From assembly GCA_031370545.1 (NCBI GenBank), contig JANMQQ010000036.1, positions 1-52,499 of the forward strand: a DNA stretch of 52,499 nucleotides, given 5' to 3'. The position numbers were made by a program, and so were the translations under genes. Each line of letters begins with the position of its first letter. Position 1 is the stretch's first letter. The notes beneath the pieces were generated by a model. That model did no database searches and was not told the DNA's origin. It worked only from the letters and a program-made list of their open reading frames with translations. The DNA comes from UBA6921 sp031370545. GTDB taxonomy: Bacteria > Pseudomonadota > Gammaproteobacteria > SG8-11. Of the stretch, positions 25,014 to 38,801 are shown in pieces.

Positions 25014-27063
25014 CTATTTCAGTGTGTGTCGTGTGCCGGGCCCCCCCGTACCGGGATTGAAATCCTTTGCCAAATCCGGCGTATCTGCGTTGGCAGTACC
25101 TTTGAACGCCCCATCGTCCACATGGACAGTGATTGCTTGAGTGTCAAATAAGCCTTGTTTGTCGGATACTTGAACTGTCAAGCTGTAGGTTTTGTCTTCA
25201 TCAGGATGCTTGATGAACGACAGCTGGCCAGTGGTTTTGTCGATGCTGAAAATAGCATGACCCGCCATGTCAAGGCCGGTTCCGGCGACGATGGAGTAGC
25301 TTCGTGCATCGCCTTTGTCGGGATCTGTTGCCTGTATCGTAGTCACGCCACGCCGACCATGCTCAAACGCATCTTCGCCGATCACGTAGTCAGCGCGATC
25401 ACCGCCCCCACCAGACGTAATTACAGGCGGTTCGTTGACATCGGTTACTTTGACCTTGATCAATTGGGTATCTTGGCCGAAGTCACCGTCGGAAACGCCG
25501 ACCAAAACTTCGTAGATTCCGTCGTGATTGGCATCATTGGGATGTTCGAAATCCGGGGAGGTGATGAAAGCCAGTACCCCCGACTCGATCTTGAATAAGC
25601 TCCCATCCACTCCGCCGACGATCGAATAGGTAAGTGCTTGATTAATGTTCTGGTCCGTGGCGATGACCGTGGTCACACCAGTCGTGTTCTCTGCGACAGC
25701 TACATCCGCCGTAACCCCGCCGCCGTTCGATTTGATGACAGGGTCAAAGTTGTAGAGCGGGTTGAAGGCTCGAAAAACATCTCTCTGATTATTGGTGTCG
25801 TTTGGGACGAGATTGGTAGAGTCGCCCTGGAATGCGATGTACTTGCCGTCAGCCGAGATGACAGGATGAATGCCGAACTGATCGCCTTGAACACCCTGGG
25901 CGTTGACCGATACCATGACGATGGCGCCGGTCAGCATGTCTTTTACGAACACATCGTTATTATCTTTGGTGTCGCCTGCAACGAGGTTGCTGGCGCTACT
26001 GTCGAACGCAACATAGCGTCCGTCGGCAGAAATGACCGCATTGCCGCTAAAATCGTTTCCTGGTGTGCCATCAGCCGCAGCGGATACTAGTTTGGTGTCA
26101 CCGGTGATGCGGTTCTTCCATATGATGTCCCCGGGACCAAAAGGATGGTCCGATGACACGGGCACGATGTCGGTGGCTTCGGTGTAAAACACCGCGTATT
26201 TAGCATCCGGTGTCATCGTCATACTCAAGGAAAGACCATTGGCCGATCCAGGACCGCTTGACGACTTCGAAATGAGTTCAATCCTACCCGTCAATAAATC
26301 TTTGATAAAGGCATCCGTGGCGCCGTTGTTGTCGCCAGATACCAGATTGTCGGCATCGCTCTCGAAATACACGAAGCGGCCGTCGTCGGAGATGACTCCC
26401 CCATCGCTGTTGCCATTCCCGAAGACGGTATGGCCCCCATCGACCGTTCCCGAGACAAGCACGATTTCGCCGGTAGTCATGTTTTTGACGAATACGTCCT
26501 TGTTCCCATCGATGCCGGGGTCTGTATCGCCAGCCACAAAATTGTCAGCAAAGCTGTCGAATGCCACGAATTTTCCATCGGGCGTTGCCATGCCGTTAAA
26601 ACTGTTAAAATCATCCTTGGATGACATGGCCGGCGGAGTCGGTAGCCGCCGAGACCAGCGTTCTGGTATTTGTTGCGAGGTTGACCAGAATGACATCCCA
26701 TTTATTGTTGTTATCGGCGCCAAGTCCCAGCAGATTGTTTGCCGAACTGTAGAACACGGCATACTGGCCGTTGCTGGTGAGTGATCCCGCCAAACTGGCC
26801 TTATTGCCGGTATGGCCATCGATTCCGGAAATGAGTTGAAGGTCGCCCGTAAGCATGTCCTTGAGAAACACGTCCTGCGTAAGATTGAGGTCGTTGCCCG
26901 GGGGCACGAAATTGTCCGCAAGCGTGAAGAACAAAACGTAGCGACCGTCCGCGGACATCAGCGAGTGAGCGAAATTTAGTGTTCGGCTGAAACCATTGCC
27001 TTGTGTACCGTTCGCGGCGACAGAAACGAGGTTGATCGAATACGAATCGATTGCATTGGACAT
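25014..27063 (-). pseudogene. Large surface/secreted protein, TolB-like propeller plus cadherin-like repeats, frameshifted
   Basis: Starts at the ATG at 27063 (AAGGGTGA upstream). The first 150 codons (MSNAIDSYSINLVSVAANG onward) are TolB/PD40-type repeats of the form SADGRYVLFxSxADNxVxGDxN. At about 26612-26640 the frame stops (AGHVIQG then TGA), while the next frame continues the same repeats without gap (DDFNSFNGMATPDGKFVAFDSF), so one base was lost or gained. The second part has about six more such units, then two cadherin-like domains (about VTADVAVAENTTGVTTVIATDQNINQ shortened, and the GEDAFEHGRRGVTTIQATDPD unit). It ends in GTANADTPDLAKDF, as if an RTX-type tail were truncated. No signal peptide, in keeping with type I secretion. 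A sequencing error could mimic the shift, but the broken tail suggests decay. Confidence 0.75.
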
Positions 27064-27290
27064 GATTTCACCCTTCATTAATACACTTCAGTGAATGGCC
27101 GCGTCGGACTTGCCCTTTGGATCGAACTTTATTGAGAAATCGATTGCCATCTAGACACGCGATTTCGATTCGCACAAATGACATCGAACCGGAATTTCTA
27201 CGAGCCTTGCCAAGTGTAGAGCTAAACAAAATTCCGGCCAACTATTAAAGAGTCTTCCACTGCAAGATGAGCCTGAACAGGGGCCGCACC

Positions 27291-27350
27291 AGAAAAGGGG
27301 ACGCTACCCAGAAAAGGGGACAGAAAAGGAGGGACAGAAAAGGGGACGCT
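27291..27350. repeat. Four short direct repeats AGAAAAGGGGAC
   Basis: The 12-mer AGAAAAGGGGAC, once as AGAAAAGGAGGG, occurs at 27291, 27310, 27322 and 27336, two copies extended by GCT. It lies in the 320-base gap between the decayed surface-protein gene and the HigA fragment; the rest of that gap holds no gene. Similar motifs accompany REP-type elements and RAYT transposases in other proteobacteria (general knowledge); no transposase gene is present here. Confidence 0.65.
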
Positions 27351-27383
27351 TCCCTTTTACATGCTAACCGCTTGTGTTGCTTC

Positions 27384-27632
27384 TCAAAAGAACACTGCAG
27401 GAGAAACCCCAAAACGTTTGGCGAGCCCCGTGATCTGGCGCGTGTTTAATTCGCGCTTGCCCGCCAGCACTTCGGATACCACGCCTTGGCTGCCGATCTC
27501 CGGTATATCCGTTTGCCGCAGTCCGTGCTCATTCATGAAAAATTTTATCACGCTTTTCGTTTTGGCTGCCTGCGCTTGCGCTCGATAACGGGATTGGTTG
27601 CCGGTAACATTCACAGTTCCTATCGCGTCCAA
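27384..27632 (-). pseudogene. HigA-like antitoxin (XRE HTH), C-terminal part with replaced N-terminus
   Basis: Residues about 29-82 (KFFMNEHGLRQTDIPEIG, then SEVLAGKRELNTRQITGLAKRFGVSPAVFF) match the helix-turn-helix end of HigA-type antitoxins, including the natural C-terminus. HigA proteins are normally 100-140 residues; here the N-terminal third is missing and the first 25 codons (MDAIGTVNVTGNQSRY) read across the junction with an Rhs fragment on the other strand. No HigB toxin gene is adjacent. It could still be expressed, but looks like a remnant. Confidence 0.65.
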
Positions 27633-27985
27633 TTGCCCTATGCTGCTGAACTACTCCTATGGTGGACAATTGCAGCGCGTCACTAACGCATTGGGCCAGA
27701 GCACGACATATAATTCCTACGACGCGGCGGGGCGGTTGTTGTCAATGGCCGACGCCAACGGCCTGCAAACCCAATACAGCTATGACTTACGCGGGCGCGT
27801 GCTGAGCGTGACTAAAACTCCAGCGGGCGGATTGTCCCGCGTCACGACCACCACCACGACTTCGCCGGACAAGTCCGCAGCGTGACCACGCCCGACAGCG
27901 TCGTAATGACCTACGCCTACGATGCCGCGCACCAGCTTCTCAGCGTCACCGACAATCTCGACGACAAAAAGTCCGCCCTACCAAC
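27598..27985 (+). pseudogene. Rhs/YD-repeat protein fragment, frameshifted
   Basis: Plus-strand frames encode typical YD repeats: LLNYSYGGQLQRVTNALG, YNSYDAAGRLLSMADANG and YSYDLRGRVLSVTKTPAG, then after a frameshift near 27855 DFAGQVRSVTTPDSVVMTY and YDAAHQLLSVTDNLDD. There is no credible start, no core end and no toxin tip, so this is a short internal piece of a large Rhs gene. Its left end abuts the HigA fragment. Confidence 0.75.
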
Positions 27986-28134
27986 ACCTCGATCTTCGAA
28001 CCAACGGCGCCCTTGTGCTCAGTCTTGACACTATTTGCGACGCCAATACAACGCCCTTGCGTATGCCCGGCAATTGCCACGCCGGGTGCGCTACTCTATG
28101 TTTGTAGCAATTCCAACGAAGGAGCATTGCAATC

Positions 28135-28563
28135 ATGACTGCGTCACCCGTGCACGATCTCACGCCCAAGCAGGCGTATGAGCTGTTACAAAAAAACCCC
28201 CGCGCCGTAATGATCGACGTGCGCTCATCCATGGAATTTTTGTTCGTGGGCCATCCCAAAGGCGCGATTCATCTGCCTTGGATTGACGAGCCGGATTGGA
28301 AAATCAATCCACAATTTGCGCCGCAGGTGCGGCAGGTGATGTTGGGTGGAATCAGTGCGCATGAAGGGCAGAGCAGTGCGCCAGTGATATTGATTTGCCG
28401 CAGCGGGAAGCGCTCGTTAGAAGCAGGTGAATTGTTGGTCAAAGAAGGATTTGCCGAGATTTATCACGTTACCGAGGGGTTCGAGGGCGAGCTCGATGAT
28501 ACCCATCATCGCAGCACAACAGGTGGTTGGCGCTATCACGGCTTGCCTTGGGAGCAATGTTGA
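28135..28563 (+). CDS. Rhodanese-like domain protein
   Basis: 142 residues, a single rhodanese domain without signal peptide. The active-site loop is CRSGKRS, with catalytic Cys in ILICRSGKRS; ahead of it is the family motif VMIDVRSSMEFLFVGHPKGAIHLP. Such proteins transfer sulfane sulfur in the cytoplasm. AAGGAG lies about ten bases before the ATG. It precedes metH by 71 bases on the same strand, but a functional connection is not shown. Confidence 0.92.
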   Translation: MTASPVHDLTPKQAYELLQKNPRAVMIDVRSSMEFLFVGHPKGAIHLPWIDEPDWKINPQFAPQVRQVMLGGISAHEGQSSAPVILICRSGKRSLEAGELLVKEGFAEIYHVTEGFEGELDDTHHRSTTGGWRYHGLPWEQC

Positions 28564-28634
28564 CCACGCTGCGCGTTGGGCTGGCCGGTGCGCCATGCTA
28601 AGCTTGCGCGCCTATTTTTCATGACGGTAGACCC

Positions 28635-32330
<3,696 letters not shown>

Positions 32331-32406
32331 TTGCGTCATAGCGTGTCGTGTTTCGGAAAATTTGATCCTTATATAAATACACATGGGCATGGATCGTGGG
32401 TTTTGA

Positions 32407-32437
32407 TTGCCAATATTAATTAGTGTTGAGTTATATT
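32407..32437 (+). promoter_or_regulatory. Possible promoter of the DsrE-like gene
   Basis: TTGCCA (32407-32412) and TATATT (32432-32437) each match sigma-70 consensus at five of six positions, but the spacer is 19 bases. They lie in an AT-rich 200-base gap after metH, 90 bases before the ATG. Confidence 0.3.
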
Positions 32438-32527
32438 CCTGTGCAGTGAAATTTATTGAGATGGCCGGATATCGCAAAAGTAGGCATTTGGCCAAAACGT
32501 TGTATCAACATGAGGCGGAGGAGTGAT

Positions 32528-32977
32528 ATGAAATTGGTACTTGCAAAGCTCGCAGTGGTAGTTGCTTCGGTGGCTTTATTGGCTGGAATTTCAGTTGCGG
32601 CAGAAATCGCGACGCCCGCAAAAAAGCCGCACAACATGGTCATCCAGCTTTCGGAGGACAATGAAAAAGTCGCGAACCTGGCACTTAACAACGCGGTTAA
32701 CGTGCAAAAAGAAGTCGGCATCGACAATATCAACATTGAGGTGGTTTCCTTCGGCCCGGGGTTGAAGATGATGCTCAAAGACAGCCCGGTTGCAGGCCGC
32801 ATCAAGGACCTCGCGCTGCAAAATGTCACCTTCTCGGCGTGTGGAAATACGATCAAGAAATGGGAAAAAGACAACAACGCCAAAGCTGAAATCGCCGCAG
32901 GCGCGCGCATGGTACCGGCGGGACTGGTGCGGATACTTGAATTACAGGAGAAGGGTTGGAGCTACGTCCGGCCCTAA
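32528..32977 (+). CDS. DsrE-family protein, exported
   Basis: From the ATG at 32528, preceded by GGAGGAGTG, 149 residues. A signal peptide (MKLVLAKLAVVVASVALLAG to VAA) leads to a DsrE/DsrF-like domain: HNMVIQLSEDNEKVANLALNNAVN, VEVVSFGPGLKMML-type core and FSACGNTIKK with the single conserved Cys. Periplasmic DsrE-like proteins are common and mostly uncharacterised; cytoplasmic relatives carry sulfur. It precedes an orphan periplasmic binding-protein gene by about 210 bases. A sulfur or redox role is only suggested by the fold. Confidence 0.85.
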   Translation: MKLVLAKLAVVVASVALLAGISVAAEIATPAKKPHNMVIQLSEDNEKVANLALNNAVNVQKEVGIDNINIEVVSFGPGLKMMLKDSPVAGRIKDLALQNVTFSACGNTIKKWEKDNNAKAEIAAGARMVPAGLVRILELQEKGWSYVRP

Positions 32978-33188
32978 ATTTTCTGGATGTAAACACGGAT
33001 CGCACTTCCGCGCTTATCGGGCGGTGCGATGCGGTTATGCAGTAATCTACACACATAAAAAAACGGTCTTTGCGTTCAAGCTTCGTCCACGAACGCATTC
33101 TCAGGATGGAAATTAGTTAAACGATCTGTAGATGTTTGGCAGTGATGATGTAGACGTCCTAAAAAACACGATCAATAAGGAGCGGGTG

Positions 33189-34163
33189 ATGAAATTAGCG
33201 CAAAAAGTACTGACTACGATGTTTGCAATGTCGATGGCTCCGGCAGTATTCGCAGCTGCGGTTGAGCCGGGCGATGGTGGTGATGCAGATTACCGGACGT
33301 TTTATTCCGATGGAAAAGTTGACTTGGGCAAGATCGGCGACTCGTACACGGCGGATCTGGTGGTGTACCTGGCGGGTAATCAATTCATGGTCATCGAAGA
33401 GTTGATGAAGGGGTTCCTGAAGAAAACACCCGGCATCAAGTCGGTGTTTGTTGAAACCATTCCGCCCGGTCAGATTCTGTCTGACCAACTGCTCAAACAG
33501 GGCGAGATCAACGGTCAAAAAATTGCGATGAATCCTGACATATATGCAAGCGTCGACGTCGGCCACCTCAAGAAATTGAAGAGTGTCGGCAAGATGGAGC
33601 AGTACCAGACCTATACCCACAACAAGCTGGAGTTGATGGTTGCAGCCGGTAATCCTAAAAAGATTAAGGGTGTTGAGGACCTGAAGCGTGACGATCTGGT
33701 GCAGTCGCATCCGAATCCGCTCACCGAAGGCATCTTCAAATTTTACGGAGCCGAGATGCTGAAGGATCTGGGTATCTATGACAAAGTCACCGGCGGTAAA
33801 GAGTGCAAAGGGTGCTGGGCGGTGGCGAACAAGACCTGGTTCACCGAGCGTCATCATCGTGAAACGCCGGATCGCATCGAAAAAGGTGAAGCGGATGTTG
33901 GCATCGTGTGGGCCACAGAAGTGGCGCACGCCAAGGCCACGGGTCGTAAGGTGGACGGTGTTGCCATTAGCGCCCCTCTCAACAAGCAAGACAAAGCTGG
34001 TTATGTGATCGGTGCGTATAAAGATGGCCGCAACGCGAAGAACGCGGCGGCATTCCTGGCCTATTTGGCAACGGATGAAGCGCAGGCGGTTTACGCAAAA
34101 TATGGCTTTGCAAAAGCGTCTGCGGATGAACTGAAGGCAAAAGCCATCCCCGACGCCAAGTAA
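33189..34163 (+). CDS. Periplasmic substrate-binding protein (type 2, ModA-like), orphan
   Basis: From the ATG at 33189 (AAGGAG six bases upstream), 324 residues with a signal peptide ending near VFAA. The fold motifs are those of type 2 periplasmic binding proteins of the oxyanion class (VVYLAGNQFMVIEELMKGF, LELMVAAGNPKKIKGVEDL, ADVGIVWATEVAHAKATGRKV). A CKGC pair near residue 205 is unusual for ModA relatives and may bind metal or form a disulfide. No permease or ATPase gene lies beside it. The ligand is unknown. A strong terminator follows. Confidence 0.82.
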   Translation: MKLAQKVLTTMFAMSMAPAVFAAAVEPGDGGDADYRTFYSDGKVDLGKIGDSYTADLVVYLAGNQFMVIEELMKGFLKKTPGIKSVFVETIPPGQILSDQLLKQGEINGQKIAMNPDIYASVDVGHLKKLKSVGKMEQYQTYTHNKLELMVAAGNPKKIKGVEDLKRDDLVQSHPNPLTEGIFKFYGAEMLKDLGIYDKVTGGKECKGCWAVANKTWFTERHHRETPDRIEKGEADVGIVWATEVAHAKATGRKVDGVAISAPLNKQDKAGYVIGAYKDGRNAKNAAAFLAYLATDEAQAVYAKYGFAKASADELKAKAIPDAK

Positions 34164-34203
34164 TCGGGTATAATCCTGCCCGCCACTCTTTAGGCGGGAT
34201 CGA

Positions 34204-34234
34204 AACCGCCGCCCTCTGGGCGGCGGTTTTTTTT
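34204..34234 (+). terminator. Rho-independent terminator after the binding-protein gene
   Basis: A ten-base GC-rich stem (AACCGCCGCC with GGCGGCGGTT, loop CTCTG) is followed by a run of eight T residues, 40 bases past the stop codon and just before bipA. A smaller CCCGCC/GGCGGG hairpin precedes it at about 34180-34199. Confidence 0.92.
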
Positions 34235-34269
34235 ACAAATTCGTTATCAAATTTACGAGCTGTGAATCC

Positions 34270-36093
<1,824 letters not shown>

Positions 36094-36098
36094 TGTCG

Positions 36099-36126
36099 AC
36101 ACGCCGGTTGCGGTCAACCGGCGTGT
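36099..36126. terminator. Strong hairpin downstream of bipA
   Basis: A perfect 12-bp stem (ACACGCCGGTTG with CAACCGGCGTGT) around a four-base loop begins six bases after the bipA stop. There is no T run directly after it, so termination may be weak or Rho-assisted, or it may protect the 3' end. Confidence 0.55.
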
Positions 36127-36196
36127 GCAGACACTCATCACCAGCATTCTTGTGTTAAAGTTTTTGCTTCAGTCAGGCCAGTTTTAGGGAGGGACT

Positions 36197-36757
36197 ATGA
36201 TCGGCAAAAAGAACGTGGTGTTTGGGTTTCTGATGTTGGTGGTGACGGCGGCCTTGGGTCCTTACATGGCGGTGAAGTTGGTGCCAGGTGTAGACGAAGC
36301 GCGCGTCGTGAAGCAGGAAAAAGTGGGGCGCCTGCAACAACTGCAAGAAAACAACTTTGAAGAAGATCTGCAAGCCTTGCCAACCGACGCGATTGCCAAA
36401 GCCAACACCGCAGGCATCCTTGCACTGAATATGCTTTACAACGCACAGGCGCCGATCGACGCGATTAAATCCGGCCCGCACGCGCACGGCAATCTGGAGT
36501 CGCTGCTTAACATTGCTGCGGGTATCGCTCTGTGTTTCATCGCTGTTGCACCACTGTTCAAACAAATCATCAGTTGGTTGTTTATCCTCGGTACCTTGTT
36601 GCACTCGGGCGCGTTGTATCTGGTGGTTGCACTGGACCAATACTGGGTGTTGCCGGTGATAAAGTCTGGTATCGGGCCGGTGCTGGTATTGGCGGCATTG
36701 CTGAGCATCGGCGTGGCGGCGTTCATCGGATTTAAAGGCGAGCCGGTAAAAGACTAA
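36197..36757 (+). CDS. Membrane protein of unknown function
   Basis: 186 residues, with a GGGAGGG Shine-Dalgarno just before the ATG. One N-terminal membrane segment (about 8-28), a charged stretch (about 32-70) with many Glu/Gln, then three further membrane segments (about 104-122, 125-147 and 157-177). No family is recognised and no catalytic motif is visible. It lies 13 bases ahead of pip on the same strand and is probably cotranscribed with pip and dtd. Confidence 0.75.
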   Translation: MIGKKNVVFGFLMLVVTAALGPYMAVKLVPGVDEARVVKQEKVGRLQQLQENNFEEDLQALPTDAIAKANTAGILALNMLYNAQAPIDAIKSGPHAHGNLESLLNIAAGIALCFIAVAPLFKQIISWLFILGTLLHSGALYLVVALDQYWVLPVIKSGIGPVLVLAALLSIGVAAFIGFKGEPVKD

Positions 36758-36769
36758 GCCGACCACGCC

Positions 36770-37720
36770 ATGCGCAATCTCTATCCGCTGATCAAGCCCT
36801 ATGTTACGCACAGCCTTGCAGTCGATTCGCTGCACGTGTTGCACGTGGAGGAATGTGGCAATCCACAAGGCGTGCCGATTGTGTTTGTTCACGGAGGTCC
36901 AGGTGCCGGGTGTGAACCACAACATCGCAGCTTTTTTGATCCCAATGTGTTCCGCATTGTGTTGTTTGATCAGCGCGGCTGCGGCAAATCCAAGCCGCAC
37001 GCTGAACTTGAAGGCAACACCACGCAAGCCCTGGTTGCGGACATGGAACACATCCGCACCATTCTCGGCATCCAACGTTGGGTTGTGTTCGGTGGTTCCT
37101 GGGGTTCCACGTTGGGGTTGGTATACGCACAGGCCCATCCTGGGCGCGTCTTAGGTTTGATCCTGCGCGGTATTTTTTTAACTCGCCCGTGGGAGATTCA
37201 ATGGTTTTACCAAGAAGGTGCCAACCGTCTTTTCCCGGATTACTGGGAAGATTTTTTAGCGCCGATTCCACCCGAAGAACGCCACGATCTGGTGCAAGCC
37301 TACTATCGCCGTCTCACCGGTAAAGATGAAATCGCCCGCATGTCTGCGGCCAAGGCATGGTCAGTGTGGGAAGGGCGCTGCGCCACATTGAATCCGAACA
37401 AACATGTGATTGATCACTTTGCGAGTCCGTACACCGCGTTGAGTTTGGCGCGGGTCGAATGTCACTATTTTGTAAACAACAGCTTCCTCGCTCCTGATCA
37501 AATTTTACGCGATGCGCCGCGATTGAAAGATATTCCCGGCGTCATCGTGCATGGGCGCTACGACTCGGTGTGCCCAATTGCCAGCGCGTGGGAGCTGCAT
37601 AAAGCCTGGCCGCAGTCTGATTTGCGCATTATTTCCGCTGCCGGACATTCTGCTTTTGAGCCGGGTATCGCCGACGCATTGGTGCAAGCCGCCGATGCGA
37701 TGGGCGCGAAATTTAAATGA
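36770..37720 (+). CDS. pip: Proline iminopeptidase
   Basis: 316 residues, alpha/beta-hydrolase of peptidase family S33, removing N-terminal proline from peptides. Seen: oxyanion motif VHGGPGAG, DQRGCGKS, and the nucleophile elbow GGSWGS, with the catalytic Asp likely in HGRYDSVCP and His in AAGHSAFEP. Cytoplasmic, no signal peptide. Its stop overlaps the dtd start as ATGA, so translation is coupled. Confidence 0.95.
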   Translation: MRNLYPLIKPYVTHSLAVDSLHVLHVEECGNPQGVPIVFVHGGPGAGCEPQHRSFFDPNVFRIVLFDQRGCGKSKPHAELEGNTTQALVADMEHIRTILGIQRWVVFGGSWGSTLGLVYAQAHPGRVLGLILRGIFLTRPWEIQWFYQEGANRLFPDYWEDFLAPIPPEERHDLVQAYYRRLTGKDEIARMSAAKAWSVWEGRCATLNPNKHVIDHFASPYTALSLARVECHYFVNNSFLAPDQILRDAPRLKDIPGVIVHGRYDSVCPIASAWELHKAWPQSDLRIISAAGHSAFEPGIADALVQAADAMGAKFK

Positions 37721-38175
37721 TCGCATTACTGCAGCGCGTGAGCGCTGCACGTGTCGAAATAAAAAACTCAACAGTTGGCGCCATCGAGCGCGGTATCCTG
37801 GCACTGATCGGCGTGGAGCGCGGCGATGAATGTGCAAATGCCGACCGGCTGCTTGAGCGCATGCTGGGCTATCGCATGTTCTCGGATGCACAAGGCAAGA
37901 TGAATTTAAGCGTGCAAGACATCGGCGGCGGAGTGTTGCTGGTGCCGCAATTTACGCTCGCAGCGGACACGCGCAAAGGCATGCGACCCGGTTTTACAAC
38001 AGCAGCGGAACCGGGCGAAGGACGAAGGCTATTCGAGTATTTGGTCGGGCAGACCAGTGCAAAACATGTCGATGTTCAAACCGGAATCTTCGGTGCTGAT
38101 ATGCAAGTGATATTAGTCAACGACGGACCCGTTACATTCTGGTTGCAGGTGAAGCCGCCAGCCGCCGCGCAATAA
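37717..38175 (+). CDS. dtd: D-aminoacyl-tRNA deacylase
   Basis: 152 residues, hydrolyses D-amino acids wrongly attached to tRNA. The family's two active-site motifs are present as PQFTL (usually SQFTL) and NDGPVTFWL (the Gly-cisPro motif that screens chirality). The Ser-to-Pro change in the first motif is worth noting, though the Thr and the Gly-Pro motif are intact. It overlaps pip by four bases and its 3' end overlaps the convergent membrane-protein gene by 44 bases. Confidence 0.95.
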   Translation: MIALLQRVSAARVEIKNSTVGAIERGILALIGVERGDECANADRLLERMLGYRMFSDAQGKMNLSVQDIGGGVLLVPQFTLAADTRKGMRPGFTTAAEPGEGRRLFEYLVGQTSAKHVDVQTGIFGADMQVILVNDGPVTFWLQVKPPAAAQ

Positions 38176-38710
38176 ATATCAGCGCCGCGCCCGCCGCAAA
38201 AAATAACCACTGCCACGTCGAATTGACCGGAAATTTTTCCACTCCCAGGCCATAGAGCGCAACAAACCCAGCCCACGTCGGCCCCGCACAATGCGCCATC
38301 ACCGTTACGTAGGTGTGTGACAGCATCACCAACGCAGCACCAGCGGCTGCCGATCCTAAAATATGGCGTGGTCGCGCAATCATTTTTGCAATCACAATGG
38401 CACCCGCCACATGCAACAACAACGACAAGGCATCAAATTCCAGCGTCCACAAATACAGGCCGCTTTGTGCGTCGTAAGAGCCGATGGCCAATACACTTTT
38501 ATCGGCGAGAATTTGCAGTGCGGCCCACGGATTGTCTTTCCAGATTACCGAGAACATCGGGAGGTACTGTGAAATCGGAAACAGCAGGTTGTTCACCATC
38601 TCGCGATTGAGAATTGCCAGCGCCAGAGTTTCGAGCGCCATCGCGGCAAACAAAATAATCACGCTGGTGGTGAACAGCGAACGGGGTGCGACAAAACGTT
38701 TGCTCGACAT
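38132..38710 (-). CDS. Membrane protein of unknown function
   Basis: From the ATG at 38710 (AGGA eight bases upstream) 192 residues with about four membrane segments (near 10-32, 86-108, 112-134 and 163-185). No family recognised. Between segments is a probable extracytoplasmic stretch with SQYLPMFSVIWKDNPWAAL. It is convergent with dtd and overlaps its 3' end. An ATG three codons upstream sits too close to the AGG to be the better start. Confidence 0.75.
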   Translation of the reverse strand: MSSKRFVAPRSLFTTSVIILFAAMALETLALAILNREMVNNLLFPISQYLPMFSVIWKDNPWAALQILADKSVLAIGSYDAQSGLYLWTLEFDALSLLLHVAGAIVIAKMIARPRHILGSAAAGAALVMLSHTYVTVMAHCAGPTWAGFVALYGLGVEKFPVNSTWQWLFFAAGAALIFIARRLAASPATRM

Positions 38711-38801
38711 GCCTATCATCCTAACAAGTTATCCCATTGTCGACCGTGGGCAACACCGACTTTAATTCGTACAATGCCCAATCAAACGCGGAGCCTGGCT
38801 C

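Noticed and set aside
27267..27449. Short plus-strand frame rich in Arg and Lys over the AGAAAAGGGGAC repeats
   Set aside because: It is only the translation of the purine-rich direct repeats.
28564..28634. Cobalamin riboswitch before metH
   Set aside because: The gap is only about 70 bases and shows no B12-box-like sequence; too short for the aptamer.
34169..34174. TATAAT as the bipA promoter
   Set aside because: A strong terminator lies between it and bipA, and no good -35 box is positioned upstream.
36173..37138. Minus-strand open frame of 321 codons across the membrane-protein gene and pip
   Set aside because: Spans two well-supported plus-strand genes on the opposite strand; composition is antisense-like.
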